From Pantoea ananatis LMG 2665 (lineage in GTDB: Bacteria > Pseudomonadota > Gammaproteobacteria > Enterobacterales > Enterobacteriaceae), in assembly GCF_000710035.2 (NCBI RefSeq), contig NZ_JMJJ01000004.1:372001-436000 (forward strand): 64,000 nt of DNA. Direction: 5' to 3'. The notes under the pieces are model-generated. The model worked only from the letters and a program-made list of their open reading frames with translations. It was not told the origin of the DNA and searched no databases. This document shows, in pieces, positions 47,035 through 56,030 of this stretch; position 1 is the stretch's first letter; every line of letters begins with the position of its first letter. The position numbers and the translations under genes are program-made.

Positions 47035-47568
47035 ATGTCTGCTATTGAAGTTATCCTCGTCGACCATCTTGATCGTCCCACCGGCAAAATGGAAAAGTTG
47101 GAAGTGCATGAAAAAGGATTACTGCACCGCGCTGTCACGGTGTACGTTTTTAACACCCGGCAGGAGCTGCTGCTCCAGCGTCGCGCCAGTGACAAATATC
47201 ACTGCGGCGGATTATGGAGCAATACCTGCTGCGGTCATCCTTATCCTCATGAATCGACTAAAGAGGCGGCCGAACGCCGTCTGCGCGAAGAAATGGGCAT
47301 GATCCTGTCGCTGACGCCTGTCTTCGAACTGAGCTATAACCTGCCGCTCAGTAATGGCCTGACAGAGCACGAGTACGGCCATGTCTTTTTTGCCGTGAGC
47401 GACGCGCTGCCCGTGCTTAACCCGCAGGAGGCGGATGCATTTGACTACCGCTCAATGCAGGATATTGCCCAGCAAATGCAGCAGCAGCCCCAGCAGTTTA
47501 CGCCCTGGTTCCTTCATACCTTTCCCCGTATTCCAGCCTGTCTCGACAGTTTCACTTTCCCGGCTTAA
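47035..47568 (+). CDS. idi: Isopentenyl-diphosphate isomerase, type 1
   Basis: Nudix-fold enzyme interconverting IPP and DMAPP for isoprenoid synthesis. 177 residues (E. coli Idi 182). Active-site Cys in NTCCGHP, metal ligands His in EVHEKGLLHRA and the Glu pair in TEHEYGH, and the degenerate Nudix box REEMGM are visible. Start at MSAIEV with AAGGA upstream; in-frame sequence before it is noncoding. It stands alone here, with no carotenoid genes adjacent. Confidence 0.95.
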   Translation: MSAIEVILVDHLDRPTGKMEKLEVHEKGLLHRAVTVYVFNTRQELLLQRRASDKYHCGGLWSNTCCGHPYPHESTKEAAERRLREEMGMILSLTPVFELSYNLPLSNGLTEHEYGHVFFAVSDALPVLNPQEADAFDYRSMQDIAQQMQQQPQQFTPWFLHTFPRIPACLDSFTFPA

Positions 47569-47749
47569 TCACCGAGCCCTGGCCGATGCGGTCAGGGTTA
47601 GCCGCATCTGATTTCAGGACAAAACAGATCGCGGAATGCGATTGCCAGGCTACGCTTTTATTGCAACCTCTAAAACGGTGGGCGTGCCTGGCAGGTTATC
47701 CCTACAGCCAACCGTACTTCCAGATGAATACATCAATAAGGAAAGCATC

Positions 47750-48661
47750 ATGGCAAACATTCGCGGTTTGGCCGGCATCAGCCTTTTACTGCTGAGTCTG
47801 GGAATGGCACACGCGGCCGACCCGGTGCGTGTGGGTTCCAAGATAGATACTGAAGGCTCACTGCTGGGCAATGTCATCCTGCTGGTGCTGGAAAAGCACG
47901 GCGTCAAGACCGTTAACAAAATTCAGCTGGGGGCAACCCAGGTGGTGCGGGGCGCCATCACCGCGGGCGAACTGGATATCTACCCGGAATACACCGGCAA
48001 CGGAGCCTTCTTTTTTAATGATGAAAAAGACAGTGCCTGGAAGCATGCCCGCGAAGGCTATGAAAAAGTGAAAAAACTTGATGCCGAAAAAAATCACCTC
48101 GTGTGGCTGACGCCCGCCCCGGCGAACAACACCTGGACCATCGCGGTCCGTAACGACGTCGCGGAGAAAAATCACCTCAACTCCCTTGACGATCTCAGCG
48201 CCTATCTGAAAAAAGGGGGCACGTTCAAGCTGGCTGCCTCTGCGGAATTTATTGAACGCAGTGATGCGCTTCCCGCATTCGAAAAAGCCTATGGCTTTAC
48301 GTTAAAACAGGATCAGCTGTTATCGTTGGCCGGGGGCGATACCGCCGTGACTATCGGCGCAGCCGCGCAGCAAACGTCAGGCGTCAATGCCGCCATGGCT
48401 TACGGTACGGATGGCCCGGTTGCCGCGTTGGGCCTGAAAACGCTCAGTGACCCAAAAGGCGTTCAGCCCATTTATGCGCCTGCGCCAGTAGTGCGTGAAG
48501 CGGTTCTCCAGGCTTACCCGCAAATGGCTGCATGGCTTAAACCCGTTTTCAGTGCGCTGGATGAAAAGACATTGCAGCAGCTCAACGCCAAAATTGCCGT
48601 TGAAGGGCAGGACGCCAGCAGCGTGGCGAAAGCGTGGTTAGAACAGAAAAAGCTGCTGTAA
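47750..48661 (+). CDS. osmF: Osmoprotectant ABC transporter substrate-binding protein OsmF (YehZ)
   Basis: Periplasmic receptor of the OsmF-YehYXW importer, which in E. coli takes glycine betaine with low affinity and is RpoS-controlled. 303 residues (E. coli 305), signal peptide 1-22 (MAHA), OpuAC-type domain with VRVGSKIDTEGSLLGNVILLVLE and the DIYPEYTGNGAFF hinge. A CTACGCT (47650-47656), similar to a sigma-S -10 element, lies 94 bp upstream, but that is a weak indication. RBS AAGGA. First gene of four. Confidence 0.95.
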   Translation: MANIRGLAGISLLLLSLGMAHAADPVRVGSKIDTEGSLLGNVILLVLEKHGVKTVNKIQLGATQVVRGAITAGELDIYPEYTGNGAFFFNDEKDSAWKHAREGYEKVKKLDAEKNHLVWLTPAPANNTWTIAVRNDVAEKNHLNSLDDLSAYLKKGGTFKLAASAEFIERSDALPAFEKAYGFTLKQDQLLSLAGGDTAVTIGAAAQQTSGVNAAMAYGTDGPVAALGLKTLSDPKGVQPIYAPAPVVREAVLQAYPQMAAWLKPVFSALDEKTLQQLNAKIAVEGQDASSVAKAWLEQKKLL

Positions 48662-48664
48662 CCG

Positions 48665-49846
48665 ATGTGGCTATCGCGGGAGGCGATATCCCGGCCTCGA
48701 CAGCAGCCGGTGGCGCTGGTACTGATTATGTTACTGAGCCTGACGTCAGGCTGCCTGCCGTTTGTGAGCTTTGCGGCTAATCGTCTGGTTGCCGGCCAGC
48801 CGGTGATGCTCTGGCAAATGGCGCACGGCATGGCGCTTCTGCCCCCGCTGGCGTTGCTGTGGTTACTGCTGTGGGCCAGACCGACGGGGTTTCGCTGCGC
48901 GTTGCAGTTAATAAGCGCCGGGCTGGTGCTGGCGGTCATGATCTGGCTCAGCGGCGACCAGGCCAGGGTGCTGGCCGGGCAGGGCAGCCGACTGGCGCGA
49001 ACCAGCTTTGCGAGCGGCATGTGGTGCGGCAGCGCGCTGACGCTACTGTTGATCACCGATACCGCGCGTGCGCTCACCCGCCGCAGGCTGTGGCAACTGG
49101 TGCTGAATCTGCTGGTATGGATCCTTCCCCTCTGGCTGCTGTTCAGCGGCCAGCTGGACGACCTGTCGTTACTGAAAGAATATGCCAACCGCCAGTCGGT
49201 CTTTGATGCGGCCTTATTGCGTCATCTGACGCTACTGGCCGCCACCGTCCTGCCTGCTTTACTGATTGCTTTCCCGCTGGGCATCGTGCTTTACCGGCGA
49301 TCCGGCTGGCAAAGCAGCGTCTTCGGCGTGCTGAATGTGGTTCAGACGGTGCCCTCCGTGGCGCTGTTTGGCTTACTCATTGCCCCACTGGCGGGGCTGG
49401 CAAAACGCTTTCCCTGGGCAGGTGCATGGGGCATCAGCGGCATTGGCATGGCGCCCGCGCTGATCGCGCTGGTGTTGTATGCCCTGTTGCCGCTGGTGCG
49501 CAGCGTGGTAACCGGACTGCAGCAGGTGCCGCCAGACGTGCGCGAAAGTGCGCGCGGCATGGGGCTGAGCGGCAGGCAGCAGTTTTTCGCCGTGGAGGTG
49601 CCGCTGGCCTTGCCGGTGTGGTTGTCGGGCATACGGGTTGTGGTGGTGCAGACACTGGGCATGGCCGTGGTGGCGGCGCTGATCGGCGCAGGCGGATTCG
49701 GCGCGATTATTTTCCAGGGGCTGCTGAGCAACGCGCTGGACTTAGTGCTGTTAGGCGTGATCCCGGTGATTGCGATGGCGGTGACTTTGGATGCGTTATT
49801 CCGCTTGTTGATTTCCCTGCTGGAGAGAAAAGATGATTCAGTTTGA
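48665..49846 (+). CDS. yehY: Osmoprotectant ABC transporter permease YehY
   Basis: Membrane subunit, 393 residues (E. coli YehY 385). An N-terminal half with five hydrophobic segments unique to YehY precedes a standard binding-protein-dependent permease domain (about 190-385), with the coupling loop VPPDVRESARGMGLSGRQQFFAVEVPLALP. Begins 3 bp after osmF and overlaps yehX by 14 bp. Confidence 0.93.
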   Translation: MWLSREAISRPRQQPVALVLIMLLSLTSGCLPFVSFAANRLVAGQPVMLWQMAHGMALLPPLALLWLLLWARPTGFRCALQLISAGLVLAVMIWLSGDQARVLAGQGSRLARTSFASGMWCGSALTLLLITDTARALTRRRLWQLVLNLLVWILPLWLLFSGQLDDLSLLKEYANRQSVFDAALLRHLTLLAATVLPALLIAFPLGIVLYRRSGWQSSVFGVLNVVQTVPSVALFGLLIAPLAGLAKRFPWAGAWGISGIGMAPALIALVLYALLPLVRSVVTGLQQVPPDVRESARGMGLSGRQQFFAVEVPLALPVWLSGIRVVVVQTLGMAVVAALIGAGGFGAIIFQGLLSNALDLVLLGVIPVIAMAVTLDALFRLLISLLERKDDSV

Positions 49847-50780
49847 TGGCGTCACCCGGTTCTTTGCGGGTAAAGCCGCGGTTAAAAACCTGTCGCTGAC
49901 CATCGCAAAAGGAACCTTTACCGTGCTGCTGGGCACCTCGGGCTCAGGTAAATCGACCACGCTTAAAATGATTAATCGTCTGGTGGAGTACGATGAAGGG
50001 GAAATCCGCTTTGCAGGCGAATCCATTCGTCAGATGGATGCCCAGGCGCTGCGCCGCCGTACCGGCTATGCCATTCAGTCGATTGGTCTGTTTCCGCACT
50101 GGACGATTGAAAAGAACATGGCTACCGTCCCTGCCTTGCTGGGCTGGTCAAAAGCGCGCAGGCGCGAACGTATTGACGAGTTGATCGCACTGCTGAATTT
50201 GGATCCGGCATTACTTCGCCGCTATCCACATCAGCTCTCCGGGGGACAACAGCAGCGCGTTGGTGTTGCGCGGGCGCTGGCGGCGGATCCTGACGTACTG
50301 CTGATGGATGAACCCTTTGGCGCACTGGACCCGGTCACGCGCACTGCGCTTCAGCAGGAGATGTTACGCATTCACCGTGCTTCAGGGTGCACCATCGTGC
50401 TGGTCACGCACGATATTGATGAAGCCCTGACGCTGGCCGACAATATTGTACTCATGGACGACGGTGAGATCGTTCAGCAGGGTAAACCGCTTGAATTGCT
50501 GACCCGGCCAGGCAACGACTTTGTGCGTGATTTTCTGGGGCGCAGCGAGATAGGGCTGCATCTGCTGGCGCTTGGCCAGGTGGGACGCGCAGTACGTCGT
50601 GGGGAATGGCTGGATGCCGAGCCGCTGGCGGCGACGCTGAGCCTGCGCGAAGCGTTGTCACAGTTTATCAGCCGCGGCACGGATAAACTGCCCGTCGTAG
50701 ATGCGCATCAGCAACCGCTGGGCGTGCTCTACTTCAGCGATCTCCTTCATCACGCAGAGGCTCAACAATGCGACGGTTAG
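49833..50780 (+). CDS. yehX: Osmoprotectant ABC transporter ATP-binding protein YehX
   Basis: ATPase subunit, 315 residues. Walker [10 protein letters not shown] (about 34-42), signature [10 protein letters not shown], Walker [14 protein letters not shown] and switch His in VTHDIDEAL. The C-terminal region (about 255-310) is a CBS-like segment, ending in [11 protein letters not shown], which in OpuA-type ATPases senses ionic strength. RBS GGAGAG. Overlaps yehW by 13 bp. Confidence 0.95.
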   Translation: MIQFDGVTRFFAGKAAVKNLSLTIAKGTFTVLLGTSGSGKSTTLKMINRLVEYDEGEIRFAGESIRQMDAQALRRRTGYAIQSIGLFPHWTIEKNMATVPALLGWSKARRRERIDELIALLNLDPALLRRYPHQLSGGQQQRVGVARALAADPDVLLMDEPFGALDPVTRTALQQEMLRIHRASGCTIVLVTHDIDEALTLADNIVLMDDGEIVQQGKPLELLTRPGNDFVRDFLGRSEIGLHLLALGQVGRAVRRGEWLDAEPLAATLSLREALSQFISRGTDKLPVVDAHQQPLGVLYFSDLLHHAEAQQCDG

Positions 50781-51499
50781 CCGATCCTCTGCTGTGGCTG
50801 GTCCTGTTTTATCTCAGCCTGCTGGCGGCCATGCCCTACAGCGGCCCCGTGTTTGCCGCCTGGTTTCCCGATCTGGCCCGCCCGCTTTATCAGCAGGACA
50901 GTTTCTGGCAGCTCACCCTGGCACATCTTTTTCTGGTGGTAACCGCCAGCCTGATGGCGGTTGCTATCGGCGTCGGCAGCGGCGTGCTGGTCACTCGCCC
51001 TGCGGGACGGGCTTTTCGCCCGTTGTTGGAAACCATCGCCGCCGCCGGTCAGACGATCCCGCCGGTGGCGGTGCTGGCGATAGCCGTGCCTGTCATGGGA
51101 TTCGGCGCGTGGCCTGCCGTGGTGGCATTGCTGCTTTATGGGCTGCTGCCAATTTTACAGGGCACACTGGCGGGGCTGGACAGCGTCCCGGCCAGCAGTC
51201 GTGAGATCGCCGTGGGTGTCGGCATGAGTGGCTGGCAGCGTTTGTGGCAGGTTGAGCTTGCGCTGGCGGCACCGGTGATCATTGCCGGGATACGTAACTC
51301 CGTCATCATCAATATCGGCACGGCGGCCATCGCCTCTACCGTCGGGGCAAAGAGCCTGGGATCGCCCATCATCATCGGCCTGAGCGGCTTTAATACCGCC
51401 TGTGTCATACAAGGCGCGTTGCTGGTCGGGCTGTTAGCGATCGTCAGCGATCGCCTGTTTGAACGGCTGCAGCGCCGTCTTAGCGTGAATGAACGATAA
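50768..51499 (+). CDS. yehW: Osmoprotectant ABC transporter permease YehW
   Basis: Second membrane subunit, 243 residues (E. coli 243). About six hydrophobic segments; the permease coupling loop is [30 protein letters not shown], then [24 protein letters not shown]. Last gene of osmF-yehYXW. Its last 20 bp overlap, on the other strand, the end of the small yohO gene. Confidence 0.94.
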   Translation: MRRLADPLLWLVLFYLSLLAAMPYSGPVFAAWFPDLARPLYQQDSFWQLTLAHLFLVVTASLMAVAIGVGSGVLVTRPAGRAFRPLLETIAAAGQTIPPVAVLAIAVPVMGFGAWPAVVALLLYGLLPILQGTLAGLDSVPASSREIAVGVGMSGWQRLWQVELALAAPVIIAGIRNSVIINIGTAAIASTVGAKSLGSPIIIGLSGFNTACVIQGALLVGLLAIVSDRLFERLQRRLSVNER

Positions 51500-51587
51500 G
51501 TGAATAGCCAACCAGCATAAGTCCACTGGTGCCGCCGATAGCCATAATGGCAAACAGCGTGGCAAAAAATGTTTTTTTCCAGTTCAT
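51480..51587 (-). CDS. yohO: Small membrane protein YohO
   Basis: A 35-residue protein, [19 protein letters not shown]..., identical in length to E. coli YohO and sharing the LF-IMA-GG--G-MLAGY--I pattern. One hydrophobic helix (residues 6-30) predicts a single-span inner-membrane protein of unknown function. AGG lies 6 nt before the ATG. It is convergent with yehW, overlapping its last 20 bp, and sits between yehW and mlrA. Too short for usual gene-finding cut-offs. Confidence 0.85.
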   Translation of the reverse strand: MNWKKTFFATLFAIMAIGGTSGLMLVGYSLIVHSR

Positions 51588-51671
51588 AACTAACCTGAGG
51601 GTGTTTACGTCAAGGCGGGGATAATAGCGCGCGCAAGGCAGCAGTCATAGTGCCGAGCGTGCGTTTTTATT

Positions 51672-52406
51672 TCAGTGTGCGTCGTGCAAACGTACAGAGA
51701 ATCCCTGTTCCTGCCAGTGTGCCAGCTGTTCCTGCTGACGGCGCGTCAGTCTTTTACCGGTAAAAACAAACATATTCAGCCCCGGAAATAACTCGGGCCG
51801 GGGAACATCAAGCGGTTCGGCAAGCACGTCGATGCGCCAGCCGTGCTGCGACAGTCGCCATCCTTCCAGCCAGATGCGCGTGCGATCTTCAATGCCCCAG
51901 CCAATAATCAGCGCTTCTTTACCGGCTTTTTTGCGACTGCTTGCCAGACAAAAAGCCACGTAGTCGATCAGGATGCCATCCAGCAGGCTGCACATTGTCC
52001 GTGCTGTATTCTGATCCAGGCTGAGTTTCTGCCTTATGGGCATAAAAACGTGATCGATCAAGGCATCAACCGCATGTTCGCGACCAATTAAAGCGATCTT
52101 GTTGCGTAGCTTAGCCGGTCTTACATGGCGCAGTATGCTGATGAGTTCGTCCTGCATGGCGGTCCAGCCATCGTTGGAATCAACATCTCCACCTTCCAGT
52201 AGTGCTTTGACCTTGCCTACTGGTACTCCACTTTCAATCCAGCGCATGATTTCCTGGATACGCTGAACATCTTCTTCATCGAACTGTCGATGACCGCCTT
52301 CGGTACGTTGTGGTTTCAATAATCCATAACGTCGTTGCCAGGCGCGTAAGGTAACCGGATTTATGCCACAGCGTTCGGCGACATCGCCGATACTGTATAA
52401 GGTCAT
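51672..52406 (-). CDS. mlrA: MerR-family regulator MlrA
   Basis: Activator of the curli/biofilm master gene csgD in E. coli. 244 residues (E. coli 243). The N-terminal MerR winged helix (1-70) reads [39 protein letters not shown], nearly identical to MlrA/YehV. The C-terminal half has a B12-binding-like fold ([25 protein letters not shown]) without the full cobalamin motif. A palindrome resembling MlrA's own target lies 51 bp upstream. Confidence 0.94.
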   Translation of the reverse strand: MTLYSIGDVAERCGINPVTLRAWQRRYGLLKPQRTEGGHRQFDEEDVQRIQEIMRWIESGVPVGKVKALLEGGDVDSNDGWTAMQDELISILRHVRPAKLRNKIALIGREHAVDALIDHVFMPIRQKLSLDQNTARTMCSLLDGILIDYVAFCLASSRKKAGKEALIIGWGIEDRTRIWLEGWRLSQHGWRIDVLAEPLDVPRPELFPGLNMFVFTGKRLTRRQQEQLAHWQEQGFSVRLHDAH

Positions 52407-52456
52407 ATTTACCTCTTTAAACTGACCTGAGTTAAAACACCATAACGAAGCCTGTT

Positions 52457-52489
52457 AAGTTGTACAACCAATTTTTAGATGTACAACTT
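52457..52489. promoter_or_regulatory. MlrA-type palindromic operator
   Basis: AAGTTGTACA (52457-52466) and TGTACAACTT (52480-52489), a perfect 10-bp inverted repeat with a 13-bp spacer. As I recall, MlrA binds AAAATTGTACA-N12-TGTACAATTTT at csgD; seven inner bases of each arm match that site. It suggests MlrA autoregulation and possible control of the divergent XRE gene. Confidence 0.75.
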
Positions 52490-52516
52490 GACGGCTGCGC
52501 TTAATTGTTGTTCTAT

Positions 52517-52548
52517 CTCAGTTATGAGATTTATTTTTCATAAGTGAG
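52517..52548 (+). promoter_or_regulatory. Inverted repeat covering the ribosome site of the XRE gene
   Basis: CTCAGTTATG (52517-52526) pairs with CATAAGTGAG (52539-52548), 9 of 10 positions, spacer 12 bp. The right arm contains the GTGAG ribosome site 7 nt before the start codon. It could be an operator for autoregulation or an RNA hairpin that hides the ribosome site. Confidence 0.55.
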
Positions 52549-52555
52549 ATGAAAC

Positions 52556-53119
52556 ATGTCTTTTGATAATACGGAGCAACGCTTAGCAGCCCGCCTTGCA
52601 GAATTACGGATGAAGCAGGGTTGGTCACTTGATGAACTCTCAACCGCCACCGGCATTAGCCGGCCCACATTATCGCGTATTGAGCGTGCTGAAACCAGCC
52701 CAACGGCTGCCCTGCTTAATCGTTTGTGTGTGGCTTACAGTCTGACCATGTCGCGCCTGCTGAGCGAAGTGGAAGCGGAAAGCGATCTCCTGATCCCTCG
52801 CGAACGCCAGCCGATCTGGAACGACGAAGCCAGTGGATTTAGCCGCCGCAATGTCTCACCGCCCGCCCATAATTTCCGCTGTGAGCTGATCGAAGGCACA
52901 CTGCGGCCCGGCGCGCGCGTCGAATACGACGCGCCACCGCTACAGGGCATGGAACAACATATCTGGATGCAACAGGGACAGCTGACGATAACCATGGGCG
53001 CGCAGAGCTGGACCTTAGCACCCGGCGACAGCCTGCGTTTTCATCTTAGCGGCGCGTCCGCTTTTCAGGCACATCTTACTGAAGGTGCCCGCTACTTACT
53101 GGTGGTCTGCAAATCATGA
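52556..53119 (+). CDS. XRE-family regulator with cupin domain
   Basis: A 187-residue transcription regulator: N-terminal HTH_XRE (about 9-63, with MKQGWSLDELSTATGISRPTLSRIE) and a C-terminal cupin barrel (about 105-185, with EQHIWMQQGQLTIT and APGDSLRFHL). Such proteins (PuuR/SutR-type plan) usually repress a neighbouring metabolic gene and sense a small ligand. Here the neighbour is a GNAT acetyltransferase, with 4-bp ATGA overlap, so the two form one unit. Ligand unknown. Confidence 0.88.
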   Translation: MSFDNTEQRLAARLAELRMKQGWSLDELSTATGISRPTLSRIERAETSPTAALLNRLCVAYSLTMSRLLSEVEAESDLLIPRERQPIWNDEASGFSRRNVSPPAHNFRCELIEGTLRPGARVEYDAPPLQGMEQHIWMQQGQLTITMGAQSWTLAPGDSLRFHLSGASAFQAHLTEGARYLLVVCKS

Positions 53120-53646
53120 TGACGTATCAACAACTCAGCGCCGCTGAGGCACAACAGGTTTTACCCGAACTGGCCCAGGTCTTACAGGCCTGTGTGGCCG
53201 AGGGTGCCAGCATCGGTTTTATCGATCCTGAAAACATCAGCGTGATGACCCTTTTTTGGCAAAATCAGCTTGCCGCGCTGGAAAAAGGCCAGAGTGAACT
53301 GCTGGTTGCCCGCCAGCATGGCCGGGTGGTGGGCACCGTGATGCTCAATGACAGCGCCATGCCCAATGGAAGCCATAGGGCCGAAGTCAGTAAGCTGCTC
53401 GTGCATCCGCAGGCGCGGCGGCAGGGGATAGCGCGCAGGTTAATGCAGCAGGCAGAACAGCGGGCGCATCAGAAGGGAAAACGCCTGCTGGTGCTGGACA
53501 CCCGATCCGGGGACGTGGCAAGCGATCTTTATCGCGCGCTGCACTGGCAGGTTGCGGGTGAAATTCCTGCCTATGCGCAGTCTATTGAGGGAAAACTGGA
53601 CGCGACCACAGTGATGTTTAAGGTGCTGGATTCGCACGGCGGCTGA
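53116..53646 (+). CDS. GNAT-family N-acetyltransferase
   Basis: A 176-residue single-domain acetyltransferase. The acetyl-CoA pyrophosphate loop is RRQGIARRL (about residues 97-105), preceded by the strand EVSKLLVHPQ, and LYRALHWQVAGEIP follows. Substrate not predictable; similar XRE-cupin plus GNAT pairs occur in other gamma-proteobacteria. A second ATG directly follows the first. Followed by a probable terminator before dinG. Confidence 0.88.
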   Translation: MMTYQQLSAAEAQQVLPELAQVLQACVAEGASIGFIDPENISVMTLFWQNQLAALEKGQSELLVARQHGRVVGTVMLNDSAMPNGSHRAEVSKLLVHPQARRQGIARRLMQQAEQRAHQKGKRLLVLDTRSGDVASDLYRALHWQVAGEIPAYAQSIEGKLDATTVMFKVLDSHGG

Positions 53647-53711
53647 AGTACAGGCCTTCGGGCCGCCGCCTTATCCCTGCGCAACACGCGACAACGCGCC
53701 ACGGCGGCTGT

Positions 53712-53748
53712 GGCCTGCTGTTGACCCGACAGCACGAGCAGGCCTTTT
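53712..53748 (+). terminator. Terminator between the GNAT gene and dinG
   Basis: GGCCTGCT (53712-53719) / AGCAGGCC (53737-53744) with an inner CTG/CAG pairing, then TTTT. Confidence 0.65.
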
Positions 53749-53795
53749 CTGAAGCCAGCACGAAAAAACAGACCCGAAAGCTGACGTCACTGCGA

Positions 53796-53815
53796 TACTG
53801 TGTAAAAATACAGGC
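53796..53815 (+). promoter_or_regulatory. LexA (SOS) box of dinG
   Basis: CTGTGTAAAAATACAG (53798-53813) fits CTGT-N8-ACAG exactly and lies about 28 bp before the start codon, as expected for dinG, a known SOS gene. Confidence 0.88.
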
Positions 53816-53840
53816 CATCGAGTAAAGCGGTAATCTTAAC

Positions 53841-56003
53841 ATGGCCCTGACAGCAGCATTAAAAAGCCAGATCGCACAGTGGTATAAAGCGCTGCAGCAA
53901 CAGGTGCCAGACTTTATTCCCCGTCCTGCCCAGCGGCAGATGATCGCGGAGGTCGCGAAATGTCTGTCGGGTGATGACGGTCGCCACCTGGCTGTAGAAG
54001 CGCCGACTGGCGTGGGCAAAACCCTTTCGTATCTTATTCCTGGCATCGCCGTCAGCCGCGCGGAAGAGAAGCGGCTGGTGATCAGCACGGCCAACGTCGC
54101 CTTGCAGGATCAGATCTTCAGCAAAGATTTGCCATTGCTTAAAAAAATCATTCCGGATCTCACCTTTACTGCTGCCTTTGGACGCGGGCGCTATGTGTGT
54201 CCGCGCAATCTGGCCGCGCTGGTCGCAGACGATAATCAGCAGGCCGATTTGCTGTTCTACCTGGATGACGAAGCGGTCAGCAGCACCAAAGAAGAGCAGA
54301 TCCAGTGCGGACGGCTGCAAAAGTCACTGGATCGCTATCAGTGGGATGGCCTGCGCGATCACAGCGAGGAGAACGTCAGCGACAGCCTGTGGCAGCGTCT
54401 GTCTACTGACAAAGCCAGTTGCCTTGGCGTGCATTGCCGCTGGTACCGCGAATGTCCGTTTTTCGTTGCCCGGCGGGAAATCGAGCAGGTCGATGTGGTG
54501 GTAGCCAACCACGCGCTGGTGATGGCGGCCATGGAAAACGAATCGGTGCTGCCCCCGGCCAAAAATCTGATGCTGGTGCTGGATGAAGGGCATCACCTGC
54601 CTGAAGTGGCGCGTGATGCACTGGAGATGAGCGCCGATATCACGCCGGGCTGGACCAGCCTGCAGCTCGATCTGTTTGTGAAGCTGGTGGAGGCGATTAT
54701 GAGCCAGATGCGGCCCAAATCACCCCCGCCGTTGGCTAATCCCGAACGTCTTAAAGCCCACTGTGATGAACTGCGCGAACGCCTTGCCACCATAAGTGAG
54801 GCATTAAGCCCATTGCTTCCGCCGCACAATCAGCCCGGCGAGTTTCGTTTCGTGTTGGGCACCTTACCTGACGAGCTGCTGGCGCTGTGCGCCCGGCTGT
54901 TCAAGCTGAGCGACGGGCTACGTGGGCTCAGCGAAGGGTTGATTAACGCCTTGAGTGAACAAACCGGAAGCGTCGATCTCGTGCGTCTGCACCGCAATTT
55001 ATTGCAGCTCAACCGCCACTTTGGCTGGTTTGAATCAGTCAGCAAGCTGTGGCGACTGGCTGCGATGGAAAAAGCCTCTGGTGCGCCCGTTTCAAAATGG
55101 ATAACCCGTGAACTGCGCGACGGTCAGGCACACCTGTTCTTCCACTGCGCGGGAATTCGCGTCTGCGATCAGCTGGAAAAAATGCTGTGGCGCAAGATTC
55201 CTCACGTTGTCGTGACCTCCGCGACCTTGCGCTCATTGAACAGCTTTAGCCGCCTGCAGGAAATGTCGGGGTTGAATGAAAAGGCGGGCGACCGTTTTGT
55301 GGCACTGGCGTCGCCGTTCAGCCACGTCGATCAGGGCAAGCTGGTGATCCCGCAGATGCGCTACGAACCGTTGATGGCGAATGAGGCTGAGCACATCGCG
55401 GAGATGGCGGCCTTTTTCCGCCAGCAAATGCAGACAGAAAAGCATAAAGGCGTGCTGGTGTTATTTGCCAGCGGGCGCGCCATGCAACAGTTTGTCGAGG
55501 CGCTGCCAGAATTACGACTGATGATGCTGGTGCAGGGCGATCAGCCCCGCAGTCGCCTGATCGCCCTGCACCGCAAACGGGTAGAGCAGGGCGATACCAG
55601 TATTCTCATCGGCCTGCAGTCGTTTGCGGAAGGGCTGGATTTAAAAGGTGAGCTGCTCAGTCAGGTACATATCCATAAAATTGCTTTTCCGCCCATAGAC
55701 AGTCCGGTAATTTTAACCGAGGGCGAATGGCTGAAGAGCCTCAGGCGTTATCCGTTTGAGGTACAGAGCTTACCCAGCGCCTCTTTTACGCTGATTCAGC
55801 AGGTCGGGCGTTTGATCCGCAGCCATCAGTGTTTTGGCGAGATTGTTATTTACGATCGCCGCCTGTTGAGTAAAGCTTACGGCAGTCGGCTGCTGGCGGC
55901 GCTGCCGGTGTTTTCAATTGAGCAGCCGGTCACGCCTGAACCCGAGGCCAGAAACACCAAACCCAATCCCGGCACGCGCAAACCGCGTGCGAAGCGGCGT
56001 TAA
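53841..56003 (+). CDS. dinG: ATP-dependent DNA helicase DinG
   Basis: XPD-like superfamily 2 helicase (5'-3') that unwinds R-loops and D-loops and helps resolve replication-transcription conflicts. 720 residues (E. coli 716). Walker A APTGVGKT (54-61), iron-sulfur cluster cysteines Cys120, Cys194, Cys199 and Cys205, at exactly the E. coli positions, and DEGHH Walker B. C-terminal motifs include GLQSFAEGLDLKGE and QQVGRLIRS. The last 25 residues are a Lys/Arg/Pro tail. A LexA box is directly upstream. Confidence 0.97.
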   Translation: MALTAALKSQIAQWYKALQQQVPDFIPRPAQRQMIAEVAKCLSGDDGRHLAVEAPTGVGKTLSYLIPGIAVSRAEEKRLVISTANVALQDQIFSKDLPLLKKIIPDLTFTAAFGRGRYVCPRNLAALVADDNQQADLLFYLDDEAVSSTKEEQIQCGRLQKSLDRYQWDGLRDHSEENVSDSLWQRLSTDKASCLGVHCRWYRECPFFVARREIEQVDVVVANHALVMAAMENESVLPPAKNLMLVLDEGHHLPEVARDALEMSADITPGWTSLQLDLFVKLVEAIMSQMRPKSPPPLANPERLKAHCDELRERLATISEALSPLLPPHNQPGEFRFVLGTLPDELLALCARLFKLSDGLRGLSEGLINALSEQTGSVDLVRLHRNLLQLNRHFGWFESVSKLWRLAAMEKASGAPVSKWITRELRDGQAHLFFHCAGIRVCDQLEKMLWRKIPHVVVTSATLRSLNSFSRLQEMSGLNEKAGDRFVALASPFSHVDQGKLVIPQMRYEPLMANEAEHIAEMAAFFRQQMQTEKHKGVLVLFASGRAMQQFVEALPELRLMMLVQGDQPRSRLIALHRKRVEQGDTSILIGLQSFAEGLDLKGELLSQVHIHKIAFPPIDSPVILTEGEWLKSLRRYPFEVQSLPSASFTLIQQVGRLIRSHQCFGEIVIYDRRLLSKAYGSRLLAALPVFSIEQPVTPEPEARNTKPNPGTRKPRAKRR

Positions 56004-56030
56004 GTCGTTGCCACTGAGCGGAAATGCGTG

